A stretch of 64,000 nt of DNA from Hyphomicrobiales bacterium (GTDB lineage Bacteria > Pseudomonadota > Alphaproteobacteria > Rhizobiales > Beijerinckiaceae): assembly GCA_027484655.1 (NCBI GenBank), contig JAIXSM010000039.1:1-64000 (forward strand), in the 5' to 3' direction. The notes below the pieces were generated by a model. That model ran no database searches. It was not told the origin of the DNA and was given only the letters and a program-made list of their open reading frames with translations. The number at the start of each line of letters is the position of its first letter. Positions within the stretch are counted from its first letter, which is position 1. The translations under genes were made by a program, and so were the position numbers. Of this stretch, positions 43,587 through 52,683 are shown piece after piece.

Positions 43587-44219
43587 TCAAATCCGACGGA
43601 ACAAATCTCTCATTGCGCCAAGGTGCAGATGCCCCCAGCACTTTTGCGTCAAGGCGCTACCAAGCGGAGGGAAGGCGCCGTGGATCACCTTGATCCCGCG
43701 GGTTTGCAGAAACTCCGCCACCGGTACGAAGTCCTTGTCGGACGAGAGCAGCACCGCACAGTTGAATGCGTTCGCCCAAGCCAGACTGACCATGTCAGTC
43801 GCGATTCTTGTGTCGACGCCTTTCTCCTCGGTGCCGCGCATATCGGCGCTGCAAACTGCGCAGACGGCAACTTCCGCTTGGCAAGCCGGGCATTTTGGAT
43901 AGCCCTTCTTCCTCTGCCGTGCCTGAAGCACAACGCTCACACCGGCCATTTTGTCGAGCGTGTTTGAGAACCAGCTTCGGAGTTTCGCGTCCTGCGGCTT
44001 GCCGGGATCATACGATCCGTAGACCGTCATTCCCTCGTAGGCGACCGGCGCGCCGGCGTCGATAAGCTGGCCAGAACTTTGCGCCAGAACTGGGCCAATC
44101 TTCTGCCAGTCGACCCTGAAGTCAGCGTCAATACCGCGCAGGGCGAGGGAAAAATTCCAGAAATCGACAAAAACACGCACTCGGAGCCGAGGCGCTTCTG
44201 GACCAGTTTCGGCGATCAT
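43587..44219 (-). CDS. NYN-domain (PIN-like) protein with a zinc-ribbon insertion
   Basis: 210 aa from ATG 44219. The NYN ribonuclease-like fold shows FVDFWNFSLAL (Asp19), KGVDTRIATDMVSLAW (Asp136) and LLSSDKDFVPVAEFL (Asp161, Asp163), the acidic set for metal binding. Between the two halves is CPACQAEVAVCAVC (Cys110, 113, 120, 123), probably binding zinc. Relatives (LabA/DUF88 type) are predicted RNases, mostly uncharacterised. It stands alone downstream of the SDR terminator. Confidence 0.75.
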   Translation of the reverse strand: MIAETGPEAPRLRVRVFVDFWNFSLALRGIDADFRVDWQKIGPVLAQSSGQLIDAGAPVAYEGMTVYGSYDPGKPQDAKLRSWFSNTLDKMAGVSVVLQARQRKKGYPKCPACQAEVAVCAVCSADMRGTEEKGVDTRIATDMVSLAWANAFNCAVLLSSDKDFVPVAEFLQTRGIKVIHGAFPPLGSALTQKCWGHLHLGAMRDLFRRI

Positions 44220-44263
44220 TTGAAACCCGAATGGTAATGAAGTGGCGCAGCAATTCAATTCAA

Positions 44264-44292
44264 AAAAGAATACGGGGACGCGGAGCGTCCCC
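44264..44292 (-). terminator. Terminator between SDR and NYN genes
   Basis: GGGGACGC (44274-44281) and GCGTCCCC (44285-44292) form a perfect 8-bp stem with loop GGA; on the minus strand it is followed by GTATTCTTTTTT, a good T-run. It ends the SDR transcript and separates it from the NYN gene. Confidence 0.7.
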
Positions 44293-44467
44293 GGGGTCGT
44301 TATTCTCGGTTCACCTCGCCTGACGAGCAGGTGGATCGCCGAGGGGTCATAATCTCCTAATGCTATGCGCAGACAATGCAGGCGTCAAGATAACGTGAGC
44401 CATACATTGAAACGAACCCTCGAAGCGGCCGGCCTGGAGGATTGATCCGACCCTGGGCCCCCATGCA

Positions 44468-45319
44468 TCACACGCCGGGGCAGGTGGAGGTTACGCCGCC
44501 GTCCACGACAAGCATCTGGCCGGTCACATAGGCGCTGTCGTCGCTGGCGAAGAACAGCGCGGCGTAAGCCACGTCCCAGCCGGTTCCCATGCGCCCCATG
44601 GGCACGATATCGTTGCGCGTGGCTGCATACACCTCGGCGCTCTCGAACCCTTTGCGCTTGTAGCTCGGCACGCCGCCCACGTCGCGTCTGATGAAGGGCG
44701 TGTCGATGTAGCCCGGCAGCACGCAGTTCGCCCGGATCTGCCTGCGCGCATACTCCACCGCGATGTTCTTCGTCAGTTCGTTGAGGGCGCCTTTGGCCGC
44801 CGAATAGACCGCCGTGGGCGTGCCCAGGTGCCGGATCGACGACACGGAGGAGATGTTGATGATGGAGCCTCCGCCGGCCCGCTCCATGTGCGGCGCGACG
44901 GCCCGGCATGTGAGCATGGCGCTGGTGAGATTGCGGGCGAGCGTCTGGTTCCAGTCATCCAGCGTGATGTTGCTGAGGCTCTTGCCGGTTCCCGAGCCGC
45001 CCACGTTGTTGTGCAGCACGTCGATGCGCCCCCAGGCGCCGATGGTCTGCGCCACCACGCGCGCGACGTCCGCCTCGTTCGTCATGTCGCCGGACAGCGC
45101 GATAGCCTCGCCGCCCGCCGCCTTGATGATCCCGACGGTCTCCTGGGCCGCCGCCTCGCGCCAATCGACCACGGCGACCCGCGCGCCCTCGCGGGCGTAA
45201 ACCACCGCCGCCGCCTTGCCGTTTCCCCAGCCGGGCCCGATCGAGCCGCCGCCGACCACGAGGGCAACCTTGCCCGCCAGCCGGCCGCGGCCGGGAGCGT
45301 GTTCCAGATCCGGGCTCAT
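44468..45319 (-). CDS. Short-chain dehydrogenase/reductase
   Basis: 283 aa. The cofactor loop is VVGGGSIGPGWGNGKAAAV, longer than the standard TGxxxGxG, then VVDWRE after beta2 (Asp suggests NAD+), NNVGG in place of NNAG, and the catalytic YSAAK. The C-terminus FFASDDSAYVTGQMLVVDGGVTSTCPG is normal. The start at 45319 has GGAAAGG just upstream; the open frame continues 65 codons without similarity. Substrate unknown; no pathway partners are adjacent. Confidence 0.85.
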   Translation of the reverse strand: MSPDLEHAPGRGRLAGKVALVVGGGSIGPGWGNGKAAAVVYAREGARVAVVDWREAAAQETVGIIKAAGGEAIALSGDMTNEADVARVVAQTIGAWGRIDVLHNNVGGSGTGKSLSNITLDDWNQTLARNLTSAMLTCRAVAPHMERAGGGSIINISSVSSIRHLGTPTAVYSAAKGALNELTKNIAVEYARRQIRANCVLPGYIDTPFIRRDVGGVPSYKRKGFESAEVYAATRNDIVPMGRMGTGWDVAYAALFFASDDSAYVTGQMLVVDGGVTSTCPGV

Positions 45320-45590
45320 CGCCTTTCCTCCCCGTTGTTTTTCGCCGGCATTATGGGGGGCTTGGACGCGCTCGGGCAAGTGACGCGGCCGAGCGCGCCC
45401 ACGGTCCGGCGTCGGCCTCCTGAGCGCGGCAATTGCATCGCTGCGCTTGGGCTGCGCCTTCTCACGTTGCGGGAGGGCGCGGATTCTGGCATGAAAACCG
45501 CCGGTCCTCGCCAAGAATCCGACACATTCGCTGAGTCGAGGCTCGCGGCGTCAAAACACAAAGGCAGGATAGAGAAGGGCGGAAGAACAA

Positions 45591-47744
45591 ATGGCCATGT
45601 TACTGATAGTTTTGGCCGGCTTATTGTCGGTCGTATATGGCGCGGTGACGGTCGCGTCCCTGATGAAGGCGGACGCCGGAAACGCGCGTATGCAAGAGAT
45701 CGCGGCGGCCATCGCCGAGGGCGCGCAGGCGTATCTCAAGCGCCAGTATGTCACGATCGGCATCGTGGGCGCGGTCATCTTCGTTGCGGTCGGCTTCCTG
45801 CTCGGCTGGACCGTCGCCATCGGCTTCCTCGTCGGCGCGGTGCTCTCCGGCGCCGCGGGCTTCATTGGCATGAACGTTTCGGTTCGCGCCAACGTCCGCA
45901 CGGCGCAGGCCGCCACCCAGTCTCTCGCTGGCGGTCTCGACATCGCCTTCAAGGCGGGCGCCATCACCGGCCTTCTGGTCGCTGGCCTCGCGCTTCTCGG
46001 CGTCGCTGTTTACTTCTGGCTCCTCACCGGCCCGGGCGGGCTCGCGCCCAACAGCCGCACCGTCATCGACGCCCTGGTGGCGCTCGGCTTTGGCGCGTCG
46101 CTGATCTCGATCTTCGCGCGCCTCGGCGGCGGCATCTTCACCAAGGGCGCCGACGTGGGCGCGGATCTGGTGGGCAAGGTTGAGGCCGGCATCCCCGAGG
46201 ACGACCCGCGCAACCCCGCCACGATCGCCGACAACGTGGGCGACAACGTGGGCGATTGCGCCGGCATGGCGGCGGACCTGTTCGAGACCTACGCCGTGAC
46301 CGTGGTCGCGACGATGGTGCTGGGCGCGATCTTCTTCGCTGGTCAGTCCGCTCTGGTCGCCTCGATGGTGTATCCGCTGGCGATCTGCGCGGCGTGCATC
46401 GTCACCTCAATCGCCGGCACGTACTTCGTGAAGCTGGGCGCCAACAACTCGATCATGGGCGCGCTCTACAAGGGCCTCATCGTGACGGGCGTGCTGTCGG
46501 TCGGCGGTCTCGCCCTCGCCACGCACTTCCTGCCCAACGGCTGGGGCGTGATGGGCACAGCGAACGGCGTCGCCATCACCGGCTCTGCCCTGTTCGTCTG
46601 CGGTCTCATCGGCCTTGCGGTCACCGCCGCGATTGTGTGGATCACCGAGTACTACACCGGCACGGGCAAGCGCCCGGTGGTGTCCATCGCGCAGGCGTCG
46701 GTCACCGGCCATGGCACGAACGTGATCCAGGGTCTCGCCGTGTCGCTTGAGTCCACCGCGCTTCCGGCGCTGGTGATCGTGGGCGGCATCATCTCCACCT
46801 TCCAGCTCGCAGGCCTTTACGGCACGGCCATCGCCGTCACCACCATGCTCGGCCTCGCCGGCATGATCGTGGCGCTCGACGCGTTCGGCCCCGTGACGGA
46901 CAACGCGGGCGGCATCGCGGAGATGGCGGGTCTTCCCAAGGAGGTTCGCCAGTCGACCGACGCGCTCGACGCGGTTGGCAACACCACGAAGGCGGTGACG
47001 AAGGGCTACGCGATCGGCTCCGCCGGTCTCGGCGCGCTCGTGCTGTTCGCGGCGTACTCGTACGACCTCAACTACTTTATTACGGAAGCGAATAAAGCAG
47101 GGTCTACGGTTGCGCCGTACTTCAAGGGCGTCGAGCAGGTCTCCTTCGATCTGTCGAACCCCTACGTGGTTGCTGGCCTCATCTTCGGCGGCCTGATCCC
47201 GTACCTGTTCGGCGGCATCGCCATGACGGCGGTGGGTCGCGCTGCCGGTTCCGTGGTCGAGGAAGTTCGTCGTCAGTTCCGCGAGATGCCGGGCATCATG
47301 CAGGGCACGCAGCGTCCCGACTACGGCCGCGCGGTGGACATGCTGACCCGCTCGGCGATCAAGGAGATGATCGTTCCCTCGCTGCTGCCGGTTCTGGCGC
47401 CGCTCGTCGCCTACTTTGGCGTGCTGCTCATCTCCGGCTCGAAGGCCCACGCCTTCGCGGCGCTGGGCGCCATGCTGCTGGGCGTGATCGTCAACGGCCT
47501 GTTCGTCGCCATCTCGATGACCTCGGGCGGCGGCGCGTGGGACAACGCGAAGAAGTCCTTCGAGGATGGCTTCGTGGACAAGGACGGCGTGAAGCACCTC
47601 AAGGGCTCGGACGCGCACAAGGCGTCTGTGACCGGCGACACCGTCGGCGACCCCTACAAGGACACCGCCGGCCCGGCCGTGAACCCGGCCATCAAGATCA
47701 CGAACATCGTGGCCTTGCTGCTGCTGGCGGTCCTCGCGCACTAA
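45591..47744 (+). CDS. hppA: K+-independent membrane H+-translocating pyrophosphatase
   Basis: 717 aa with about 16 helices, hydrolysing PPi and pumping protons across the membrane. The PPi/Mg site is intact: [54 protein letters not shown] (in segments around 180-233) and [25 protein letters not shown] carries Lys467 at the position that distinguishes K+-independent from K+-dependent enzymes (Ala there). Such pumps are common in Rhodospirillum-type and rhizobial alphaproteobacteria. A strong terminator follows. Confidence 0.94.
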   Translation: MAMLLIVLAGLLSVVYGAVTVASLMKADAGNARMQEIAAAIAEGAQAYLKRQYVTIGIVGAVIFVAVGFLLGWTVAIGFLVGAVLSGAAGFIGMNVSVRANVRTAQAATQSLAGGLDIAFKAGAITGLLVAGLALLGVAVYFWLLTGPGGLAPNSRTVIDALVALGFGASLISIFARLGGGIFTKGADVGADLVGKVEAGIPEDDPRNPATIADNVGDNVGDCAGMAADLFETYAVTVVATMVLGAIFFAGQSALVASMVYPLAICAACIVTSIAGTYFVKLGANNSIMGALYKGLIVTGVLSVGGLALATHFLPNGWGVMGTANGVAITGSALFVCGLIGLAVTAAIVWITEYYTGTGKRPVVSIAQASVTGHGTNVIQGLAVSLESTALPALVIVGGIISTFQLAGLYGTAIAVTTMLGLAGMIVALDAFGPVTDNAGGIAEMAGLPKEVRQSTDALDAVGNTTKAVTKGYAIGSAGLGALVLFAAYSYDLNYFITEANKAGSTVAPYFKGVEQVSFDLSNPYVVAGLIFGGLIPYLFGGIAMTAVGRAAGSVVEEVRRQFREMPGIMQGTQRPDYGRAVDMLTRSAIKEMIVPSLLPVLAPLVAYFGVLLISGSKAHAFAALGAMLLGVIVNGLFVAISMTSGGGAWDNAKKSFEDGFVDKDGVKHLKGSDAHKASVTGDTVGDPYKDTAGPAVNPAIKITNIVALLLLAVLAH

Positions 47745-47768
47745 GCCAGCCCGCAACGTGAAACGCAG

Positions 47769-47797
47769 AACCCCGCGGGAAACCGCGGGGTTTTTTT
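47769..47797 (+). terminator. Rho-independent terminator of hppA
   Basis: AACCCCGCGG (47769-47778), loop GAAA, CCGCGGGGTT (47783-47792), then a run of seven T. A textbook intrinsic terminator 25 bases after the hppA stop. Confidence 0.92.
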
Positions 47798-47885
47798 GTT
47801 TCCGGCGCCTCTAACTTGAGCTATACATTGAGTGTTAAATTTTCCGATTTGTGTTTTCGTTCCATTTGCCCTGACGAGCCGCGAT

Positions 47886-48389
47886 ATGACGGATCACCTT
47901 TTGACAGCGGCGGACAAAGAGGAGGCTCTGTCGCGCGCTTACGTCGAAGCCATTGCGGCGTCGGCCGGCTATACGACCGCCGTTCGAAACTTGGACCGGG
48001 ATGGTGTTGATCTTCAGATCAATGCTGGGGGGCTAATGCGCCCAAGTCTCGATCTTCAGTTAAAGGCAACGATTAATCTTGGGTCAGCCTCGCAGGGTGT
48101 CTACCGTTACCCGCTGCAGCGTCGTAATTACGACTTGCTCAGGCTGCCCACCGTCGTGCCGCGGATCCTTGTTCTGCTGTCGTTGCCTCCGGACGAAAGC
48201 CAGTGGATGAGCGTCACACCGGAGGAGTTAGTCATCCGCAAGTGCGCCTATTGGGTGAGCTTGCAGGGGTATCGCGAGACCGATAATACAACCAGTGTTA
48301 CGATCACGATCCCAGAACAGAATCGGTTTGACGTGGCGGCGCTCCGGCGCCTGATGGATGGGGCAAGAAACACAAACGGAGCAGTCTGA
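47886..48389 (+). CDS. DUF4365 domain protein (possible PD-(D/E)XK-like nuclease)
   Basis: 167 aa from the ATG at 47886 (MTDHLLTAADKEEALS). The family core is visible as RNLDRDGVDLQINAGG and PSLDLQLKAT, a pattern of Glu21 in the first helix, Asp39/Asp42, then Gln58-x-Lys60. That resembles a restriction-endonuclease-like active site with Q in place of D/E before xK; this is inference. The stop shares a base with the next start (TGATG). The 60 bases 47821-47880 upstream have 24 G/C, well below the window's norm, suggesting acquired DNA. It is the first gene of a two-gene unit. Confidence 0.7.
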   Translation: MTDHLLTAADKEEALSRAYVEAIAASAGYTTAVRNLDRDGVDLQINAGGLMRPSLDLQLKATINLGSASQGVYRYPLQRRNYDLLRLPTVVPRILVLLSLPPDESQWMSVTPEELVIRKCAYWVSLQGYRETDNTTSVTITIPEQNRFDVAALRRLMDGARNTNGAV

Positions 48390-49528
48390 TGCGAGCGCAC
48401 ATCTTTGATGTGGCGGCCCTTCGGGCAGTGAGCCCAGCTGCGCTTTCCGGGTTTGCGCGCTCCGAAGGATGGTCCAAGATCGACGCCTTCGGAGACCATG
48501 CCGACGTTTATGCCGGCGACGGTTTGCCTGAGATCATCTTGCCACGCACCGAGCAGGTTGGCGACTACGCTGCCCTGATGTCGCGGTTGATCGGCGTCTT
48601 TGCCGATGTCTCAAGTCGAGACGAACTCGCGATTTATCGTGATCTCATTGTGGCCGACCGTGACGTCATCCGGGTTCGCGCGGAGGGTGACGACGATGGC
48701 GCGGTTGAGTTGGAAGACGGCGTCGCGATCGTAACTCACGCAAAGGAGATGCTCCTGGCCGCCGCGTGCGCTGCGCGCAATCCCAAGGCCCTTTATCGGG
48801 CGGGAGCAAACAGGGAGGCGACGGAGTACATGAGGCGGGTCAAGCTTGGGCAAACCGAGCATGGCAGCTTCGTGATTACGCTGCTGGCTCCGGTGCCGCC
48901 GCTTATCAGTCACCAACCATCGATTCCCGGCGCGCAATGGGATCCTTTCGATGATGAGCCGCTTGAAAGAATGGTGACACGCAGGTTGGCCAACTCATTG
49001 AACGCGTCGAGAGTTGCGCTTGAGGCAGTTGGTTCAGGCGAGTCGTCTGCATTTGACGAGGCGGTGCTATCCGGCGTCAGCGCAAATCTTTGCGAAGCGG
49101 TCGCCGAGTTGATCAAGCGGGCGGGCGACCTGACTATCGGAATCACGTGGGCGCGGACGCGACCCGCGCCCGAAAGACATACGCGGATTACCTTCTCTAC
49201 CTCGGATTCTGGAATTCTGAGTGAGGCTGCGAGGACATTCCGCCAGCGGGAGCCAAGGCCCGACGTCACGCTCCACGCTACAGTCCATAAGTTGAGCCGG
49301 GACCATCACGAGGAGCATGGCGCTGCAACGCTCAAGGCGGTAATCGACGAAAAATTATGCTCGGTCGGCGTCCGCTTCGATCCCCATGACTTCGACAAGG
49401 CGACCCACGCAATTCGAGACAAGACCCCGCTTATTGTAACCGGCGATCTGGAGCGAGTGGGCCAACGGTGGCAGATGTCGAGGGCAAAGGTCCACGACGT
49501 TCCCAACGCTACCGACCCTGACGATTGA
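48389..49528 (+). CDS. Uncharacterised protein paired with DUF4365
   Basis: 379 aa, no recognised domain. Features: LPEIILPRTEQVGDYAALMSRLI around residues 46-68, the block IYRDLIVADRDVIRVRA near 80-95, and GQTEHGSFVITLLAPVPP near 153-170; the C-terminal third carries DVTLHATVHKLSRDHHEEHGAATL and PLIVTGDLERVGQRW. Mixed alpha/beta, no signal peptide or membrane helix, acidic overall. It is translationally coupled to the DUF4365 protein by a one-base overlap, so the two very likely form a complex or act in one process. Its job is unknown; a defence or nucleic-acid role is a guess from the partner. Confidence 0.65.
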   Translation: MRAHIFDVAALRAVSPAALSGFARSEGWSKIDAFGDHADVYAGDGLPEIILPRTEQVGDYAALMSRLIGVFADVSSRDELAIYRDLIVADRDVIRVRAEGDDDGAVELEDGVAIVTHAKEMLLAAACAARNPKALYRAGANREATEYMRRVKLGQTEHGSFVITLLAPVPPLISHQPSIPGAQWDPFDDEPLERMVTRRLANSLNASRVALEAVGSGESSAFDEAVLSGVSANLCEAVAELIKRAGDLTIGITWARTRPAPERHTRITFSTSDSGILSEAARTFRQREPRPDVTLHATVHKLSRDHHEEHGAATLKAVIDEKLCSVGVRFDPHDFDKATHAIRDKTPLIVTGDLERVGQRWQMSRAKVHDVPNATDPDD

Positions 49529-49539
49529 GGCACAGACAC

Positions 49540-49567
49540 AAAAAAGGCGACCCGAAGGCCGCCTTTG
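49540..49567 (-). terminator. Terminator of bamE
   Basis: AAAGGCG and CGCCTTT arms around the tetraloop region ACCCGAAGGC, with six T after the stem on the minus strand, 25 bases after the bamE stop. On the plus strand it would also follow the uncharacterised gene's stop. Confidence 0.65.
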
Positions 49568-49591
49568 GAACGTGCGGGCGCCGTCCGCGGA

Positions 49592-50083
49592 TCAATCGAA
49601 CCGCAGCAGGCCCGTGAACATGTTGCGCAGGAAGGAAGCTTCCGGCCCCGCGGTCGGCGTCGTGCGGGTCACGAAGTCGATGAGCCGTCCGTCCTCGATG
49701 CCGTAGTTCGCCACGCGCTGAACGCGCTTGCTCCGGTCGAAGTAGACCGCGAACACGCGCTGGTCGGTGACCTTGGGCTGCATGAACGCGGCCGCGCGTT
49801 CTGTCTTCTGGCTGATGTAGTACCAGGCGTCGCCGCCCACCGTCGATGTCGTGGAGGGGGTGCCCATAACGACCAGCACCTGCTCAGCCGATGCGCCGAC
49901 GCGCACCTGCTCCTGCGCCTTCACGTCGATCACGTAGCCGCGATGATGAGTGCCGTCGAAGCCGATGCAACCACCGAGGGCGAGGGCGCACGCGAGCGCC
50001 CCGGCAAGGCCAAGCCCCTTCCGCCCGTTTCTGCGCGACGTCCCGGTTGAGCCAGTCCGCATCACGCCTGCCGCATTGGCCAT
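49592..50083 (-). CDS. bamE: Outer-membrane assembly lipoprotein BamE (SmpA/OmlA)
   Basis: 163 aa. A lipoprotein signal with lipobox LALGGC places the mature protein in the outer membrane, as a BAM-complex subunit working with BamA (7939). The BamE fold shows RVGASAEQVLVVMGTPSTTS and GGDAWYYISQKTERAAAF, then KVTDQRVFAVYFD. The ATG at 50083 follows CGGAG seven bases upstream. The N-terminal cytosolic leader before the signal is about 25 residues, rather long. Confidence 0.88.
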   Translation of the reverse strand: MANAAGVMRTGSTGTSRRNGRKGLGLAGALACALALGGCIGFDGTHHRGYVIDVKAQEQVRVGASAEQVLVVMGTPSTTSTVGGDAWYYISQKTERAAAFMQPKVTDQRVFAVYFDRSKRVQRVANYGIEDGRLIDFVTRTTPTAGPEASFLRNMFTGLLRFD

Positions 50084-50538
50084 ATGGTCACTCCGAAACC
50101 GAACGTCAGATGAGGCCGCGAAAGCCAGGCGCCACCCTGCGCTGGACCGGCCACTAGCCCTAGGAGATGCGTACCCGCGGGTCCGGGGAAAAGCAAGCCG
50201 CTGCAGCGCCGCACGTGGTCTGCCGGAGCCTTGGGTGTGCGTGCGCGATTCGCCAAAGCGCTCGGATTCAGGCAGCCGTGAGGCCGGAGGCGCCCGGTCC
50301 GGCTGTCTCGATCACGAGCCCGGGCCGTGCCGACGCCCCTCTGGATTACCGCGCCACCGCCCACGTAGGCAGCCGGATGCTACATCCGTGTAAACGCTAT
50401 GTTGCATGTACATTAGACTTCTGGTCGCTTGAACCCGGGCGGTCACTGTTTAGATCAGACCCTCGGTTGGCCGGGCCCCTCTGGCGGATTTCCAGTCCGT
50501 GATGTCGGCAACCATCGTTCAGAATGGAGCCTGACCCT
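50084..50538. other. Divergent spacer between bamE and terC
   Basis: About 455 bases with no convincing gene. It should hold the promoters of bamE and of the TerC gene. TerC-family genes are often preceded by a manganese (yybP-ykoY) riboswitch, so the stretch was read for one; the conserved 3' block was not found, see rejected items. Confidence 0.4.
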
Positions 50539-51534
50539 ATGGAATTCCTATTTGCCGACTGGCTCGGCAAGCCTGTTTGGATGTGGATTGGTTTCCACGT
50601 CATTGTCGCGGTCCTTCTCGCGTTTGACCTCGGCGTTCTCCAGAAAAAGACCGGCGACCTTGGTGTTAAGGAGAGCCTTATGCTCTCCGCGTTTTACATC
50701 ACGCTGGGCTTGCTCTTCGGCGGTTGGGTGTGGTGGTACGTGTCGCCGCAGTCCGGTCTCGAGTATCTCACCGGGTTCGTGATCGAGAAGTCGTTGTCCA
50801 TGGACAACGTTTTCGTGATCGCAATGATCTTCGGCTACTTCGCCATCCCGCGGCGGTCGCAGTACCGGGTTCTGTTCTGGGGTATTCTCGCGGTCATCCT
50901 GCTCCGTGGCCTCATGATCGGCGTCGGCGCGGCTCTCGTCGAGAACTTCGGCTGGGTGCTTTACATCTTCGCGGCGTTCCTCGTCTTCACCGGCATAAAG
51001 ATGCTGTTTGCGGGCGATGAGCACTACGACGTCGAGAACAACGCGATCTACAAGTTCATGCGGTCGCGGTTCCGCATGACGTCCGAACTTCAGGGCGAGA
51101 AGTTCTTCGTCCGCCTGCCTCATCCTGAGACGGGTAAGATGCTCACCTACATGACGCCGCTGTTCGTGGTGCTCATCATGGTGAACGTCGCGGACGTGAT
51201 CTTCGCGGTCGACTCGGTGCCGGCGATCTTCGCCATCACCACCGACACGTTCATCGTCTACACCTCCAACATCTTCGCCATTCTCGGCCTGCGCGCCCTC
51301 TACTTCGCGCTGGCGGCCATGGTGGAGCGGTTCAAGTACCTCAAGTATGCGCTCGCCCTGGTTCTGGTGTTCATCGGCTCGAAGATTTTCGTCGCCGACA
51401 TGCTGGGCCTGGCCAAGGTTCCGCCGTCTATCTCGCTCGGCGTGACGTTCGCAATCTTGGCGATTGGCGTGGTGTACTCGCTGTACAAGACCGCCGGCCC
51501 GGCAAAGTCGGGCAATGGTTCCGCGCACTCCTGA
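50539..51534 (+). CDS. TerC/Alx family membrane protein
   Basis: 331 aa with about nine hydrophobic helices. The family core is clear: FEVIEKSLSMDNVFVIAMIF-type segment (VIEKSLSMDNVFVIAMIFGYF) with the metal-binding Asp, and MVNVADVIFAVDSVPAIFAIT with the second Asp set, then YTSNIFAILGLRALYF. Characterised relatives export manganese or assist metal loading of secreted proteins. The start is the ATG at 50539 with GGAG nine bases upstream; an ATG at 50524 is also in frame. A strong terminator follows. Confidence 0.9.
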   Translation: MEFLFADWLGKPVWMWIGFHVIVAVLLAFDLGVLQKKTGDLGVKESLMLSAFYITLGLLFGGWVWWYVSPQSGLEYLTGFVIEKSLSMDNVFVIAMIFGYFAIPRRSQYRVLFWGILAVILLRGLMIGVGAALVENFGWVLYIFAAFLVFTGIKMLFAGDEHYDVENNAIYKFMRSRFRMTSELQGEKFFVRLPHPETGKMLTYMTPLFVVLIMVNVADVIFAVDSVPAIFAITTDTFIVYTSNIFAILGLRALYFALAAMVERFKYLKYALALVLVFIGSKIFVADMLGLAKVPPSISLGVTFAILAIGVVYSLYKTAGPAKSGNGSAHS

Positions 51535-51558
51535 TCCGTCAGGGCGCATAATTCAGGG

Positions 51559-51590
51559 ACGGGGGCCTCGCGGCCCCCGTTTTGCGTTTC
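51559..51590 (+). terminator. Rho-independent terminator of the TerC gene
   Basis: ACGGGGGCC (51559-51567), loop TCGC, GGCCCCCGT (51572-51580), then TTTGCGTTT. It lies 25 bases after the stop. Confidence 0.85.
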
Positions 51591-51597
51591 AGGGCAA

Positions 51598-51903
51598 TTA
51601 TTTGCGATGAAACCAGCTCAATGCGCGAAGCGCCACGCCCAGAACGCCGGCGGCGACGGGCGCGATCACCAGCCGGGCGGCCTCCGCCAGCAGCAGGCCG
51701 CCAGCGGCTGCGCCGGCCGCGTTGGCCGCCACCGTTGGCAACGGATCCTCCATGCCGCCGATCAGCTCGGACAGGCTCATGGCCGCCGCGACCGACATGA
51801 CGCCGATACGCAGCTGCATGGCGCTGCGCGCGAAGAACACACCGATCCCGGCCGCCGCCAGCACGACGGGATCGAGCAGAGCGGCGAGAAAGGCGATGGT
51901 CAT
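51598..51903 (-). CDS. Small membrane protein
   Basis: 101 aa from ATG 51903 (MTIAFLAALLDPVVLAAAGIGVFF). Three hydrophobic segments and a basic C-terminus (RALSWFHRK). No family is recognised. It lies downstream of the nickel transporter ATPase gene on the same strand with a 78-base gap, so it could be an accessory of that operon or independent. GGGGGATT upstream is a plausible ribosome binding site. Confidence 0.6.
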   Translation of the reverse strand: MTIAFLAALLDPVVLAAAGIGVFFARSAMQLRIGVMSVAAAMSLSELIGGMEDPLPTVAANAAGAAAGGLLLAEAARLVIAPVAAGVLGVALRALSWFHRK

Positions 51904-51981
51904 TGGAATCCCCCGGCGGTCGATGCGGCAGCTTAGCAAATGTGGGGCGCATTCGCCGAGGGTCGGCGCGGGCCGGTGTGG

Positions 51982-52683
51982 TCAAAGATGAATGTGGCCG
52001 TGTTCGTGGGTATGTGCGTGGCGGTGGAGCACGACCGGGTGGAGGGCTCCGTCGCGCATGGCCAATGCGCGGGTGGCCAGCGTATCGAGGACTGGTCGAT
52101 CATGGGAAACGATCACCATGGCCTTGTCGAGACGCATAAGCGCGTCCACGAGCCTCTCCACGTGGGCGGCGTCGAGGCTGTTGGTGGGTTCGTCCAGAAG
52201 CAGCACGTCCGGGTTCATGGCCAGCACCCCGGCCAGACAGACCATGCGCTTCTCGCCGCCGGAAAGCCGGCGCACGAGGCGGTCAGCCAGATGGGCGAGA
52301 TCAAGGCTCGTCAACGTCACCCGCGCCCGGGCCAGCGCCTCGTCGTCGGACAGTCCCATGTTGAGGGGGCCGAACGCCACATCTTCCACAACCGTAGGGC
52401 AGAAGAGCTGATCGTCCGCGTCCTGGAACATGTAGGCCGCCCGGAGGCGGACCTCGTGAAAATCCGATTCCAGCGCGCGCTCGCGGCCGAAGGCCACGAT
52501 CCGCCCCGCCGTCACCGGCTGCAAGCCGACCATGGCCCGCAGCAGCGTCGTCTTGCCGGCGCCGTTCGCGCCAACAATCGCCAGCCGCTCGCCGGGCGCG
52601 AGGCTGAACGAGACATCCTTGAGAACATGCGCGCCCTCGCGTTCGACGCAAACGTTCTCAAACGCGATCAGAGGCGCGCTCAT
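51982..52683 (-). CDS. nikO: Nickel ECF-type transporter ATPase
   Basis: 233 aa ABC ATPase. Walker A VGANGAGKTTLL, Q-loop MFQDADDQLF (typical of CbiO/NikO energy-coupling ATPases), signature RRLSGGEKR, Walker B DVLLLDEPTNSLD, and the switch His in SHDRP. The C-terminus ends in a His-rich tail HRHAHTHEHGHIHL, suited to nickel or cobalt. The start overlaps the permease gene by four bases. Confidence 0.9.
   Translation of the reverse strand: MSAPLIAFENVCVEREGAHVLKDVSFSLAPGERLAIVGANGAGKTTLLRAMVGLQPVTAGRIVAFGRERALESDFHEVRLRAAYMFQDADDQLFCPTVVEDVAFGPLNMGLSDDEALARARVTLTSLDLAHLADRLVRRLSGGEKRMVCLAGVLAMNPDVLLLDEPTNSLDAAHVERLVDALMRLDKAMVIVSHDRPVLDTLATRALAMRDGALHPVVLHRHAHTHEHGHIHL

Noticed and set aside
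50380-50538. Possible yybP-ykoY manganese riboswitch upstream of the TerC gene
   Set aside because: The region has some pairing potential and an AGACC run, but the conserved GGGGAGUAG and GCAAGACC blocks are not found, so the call is unsupported.
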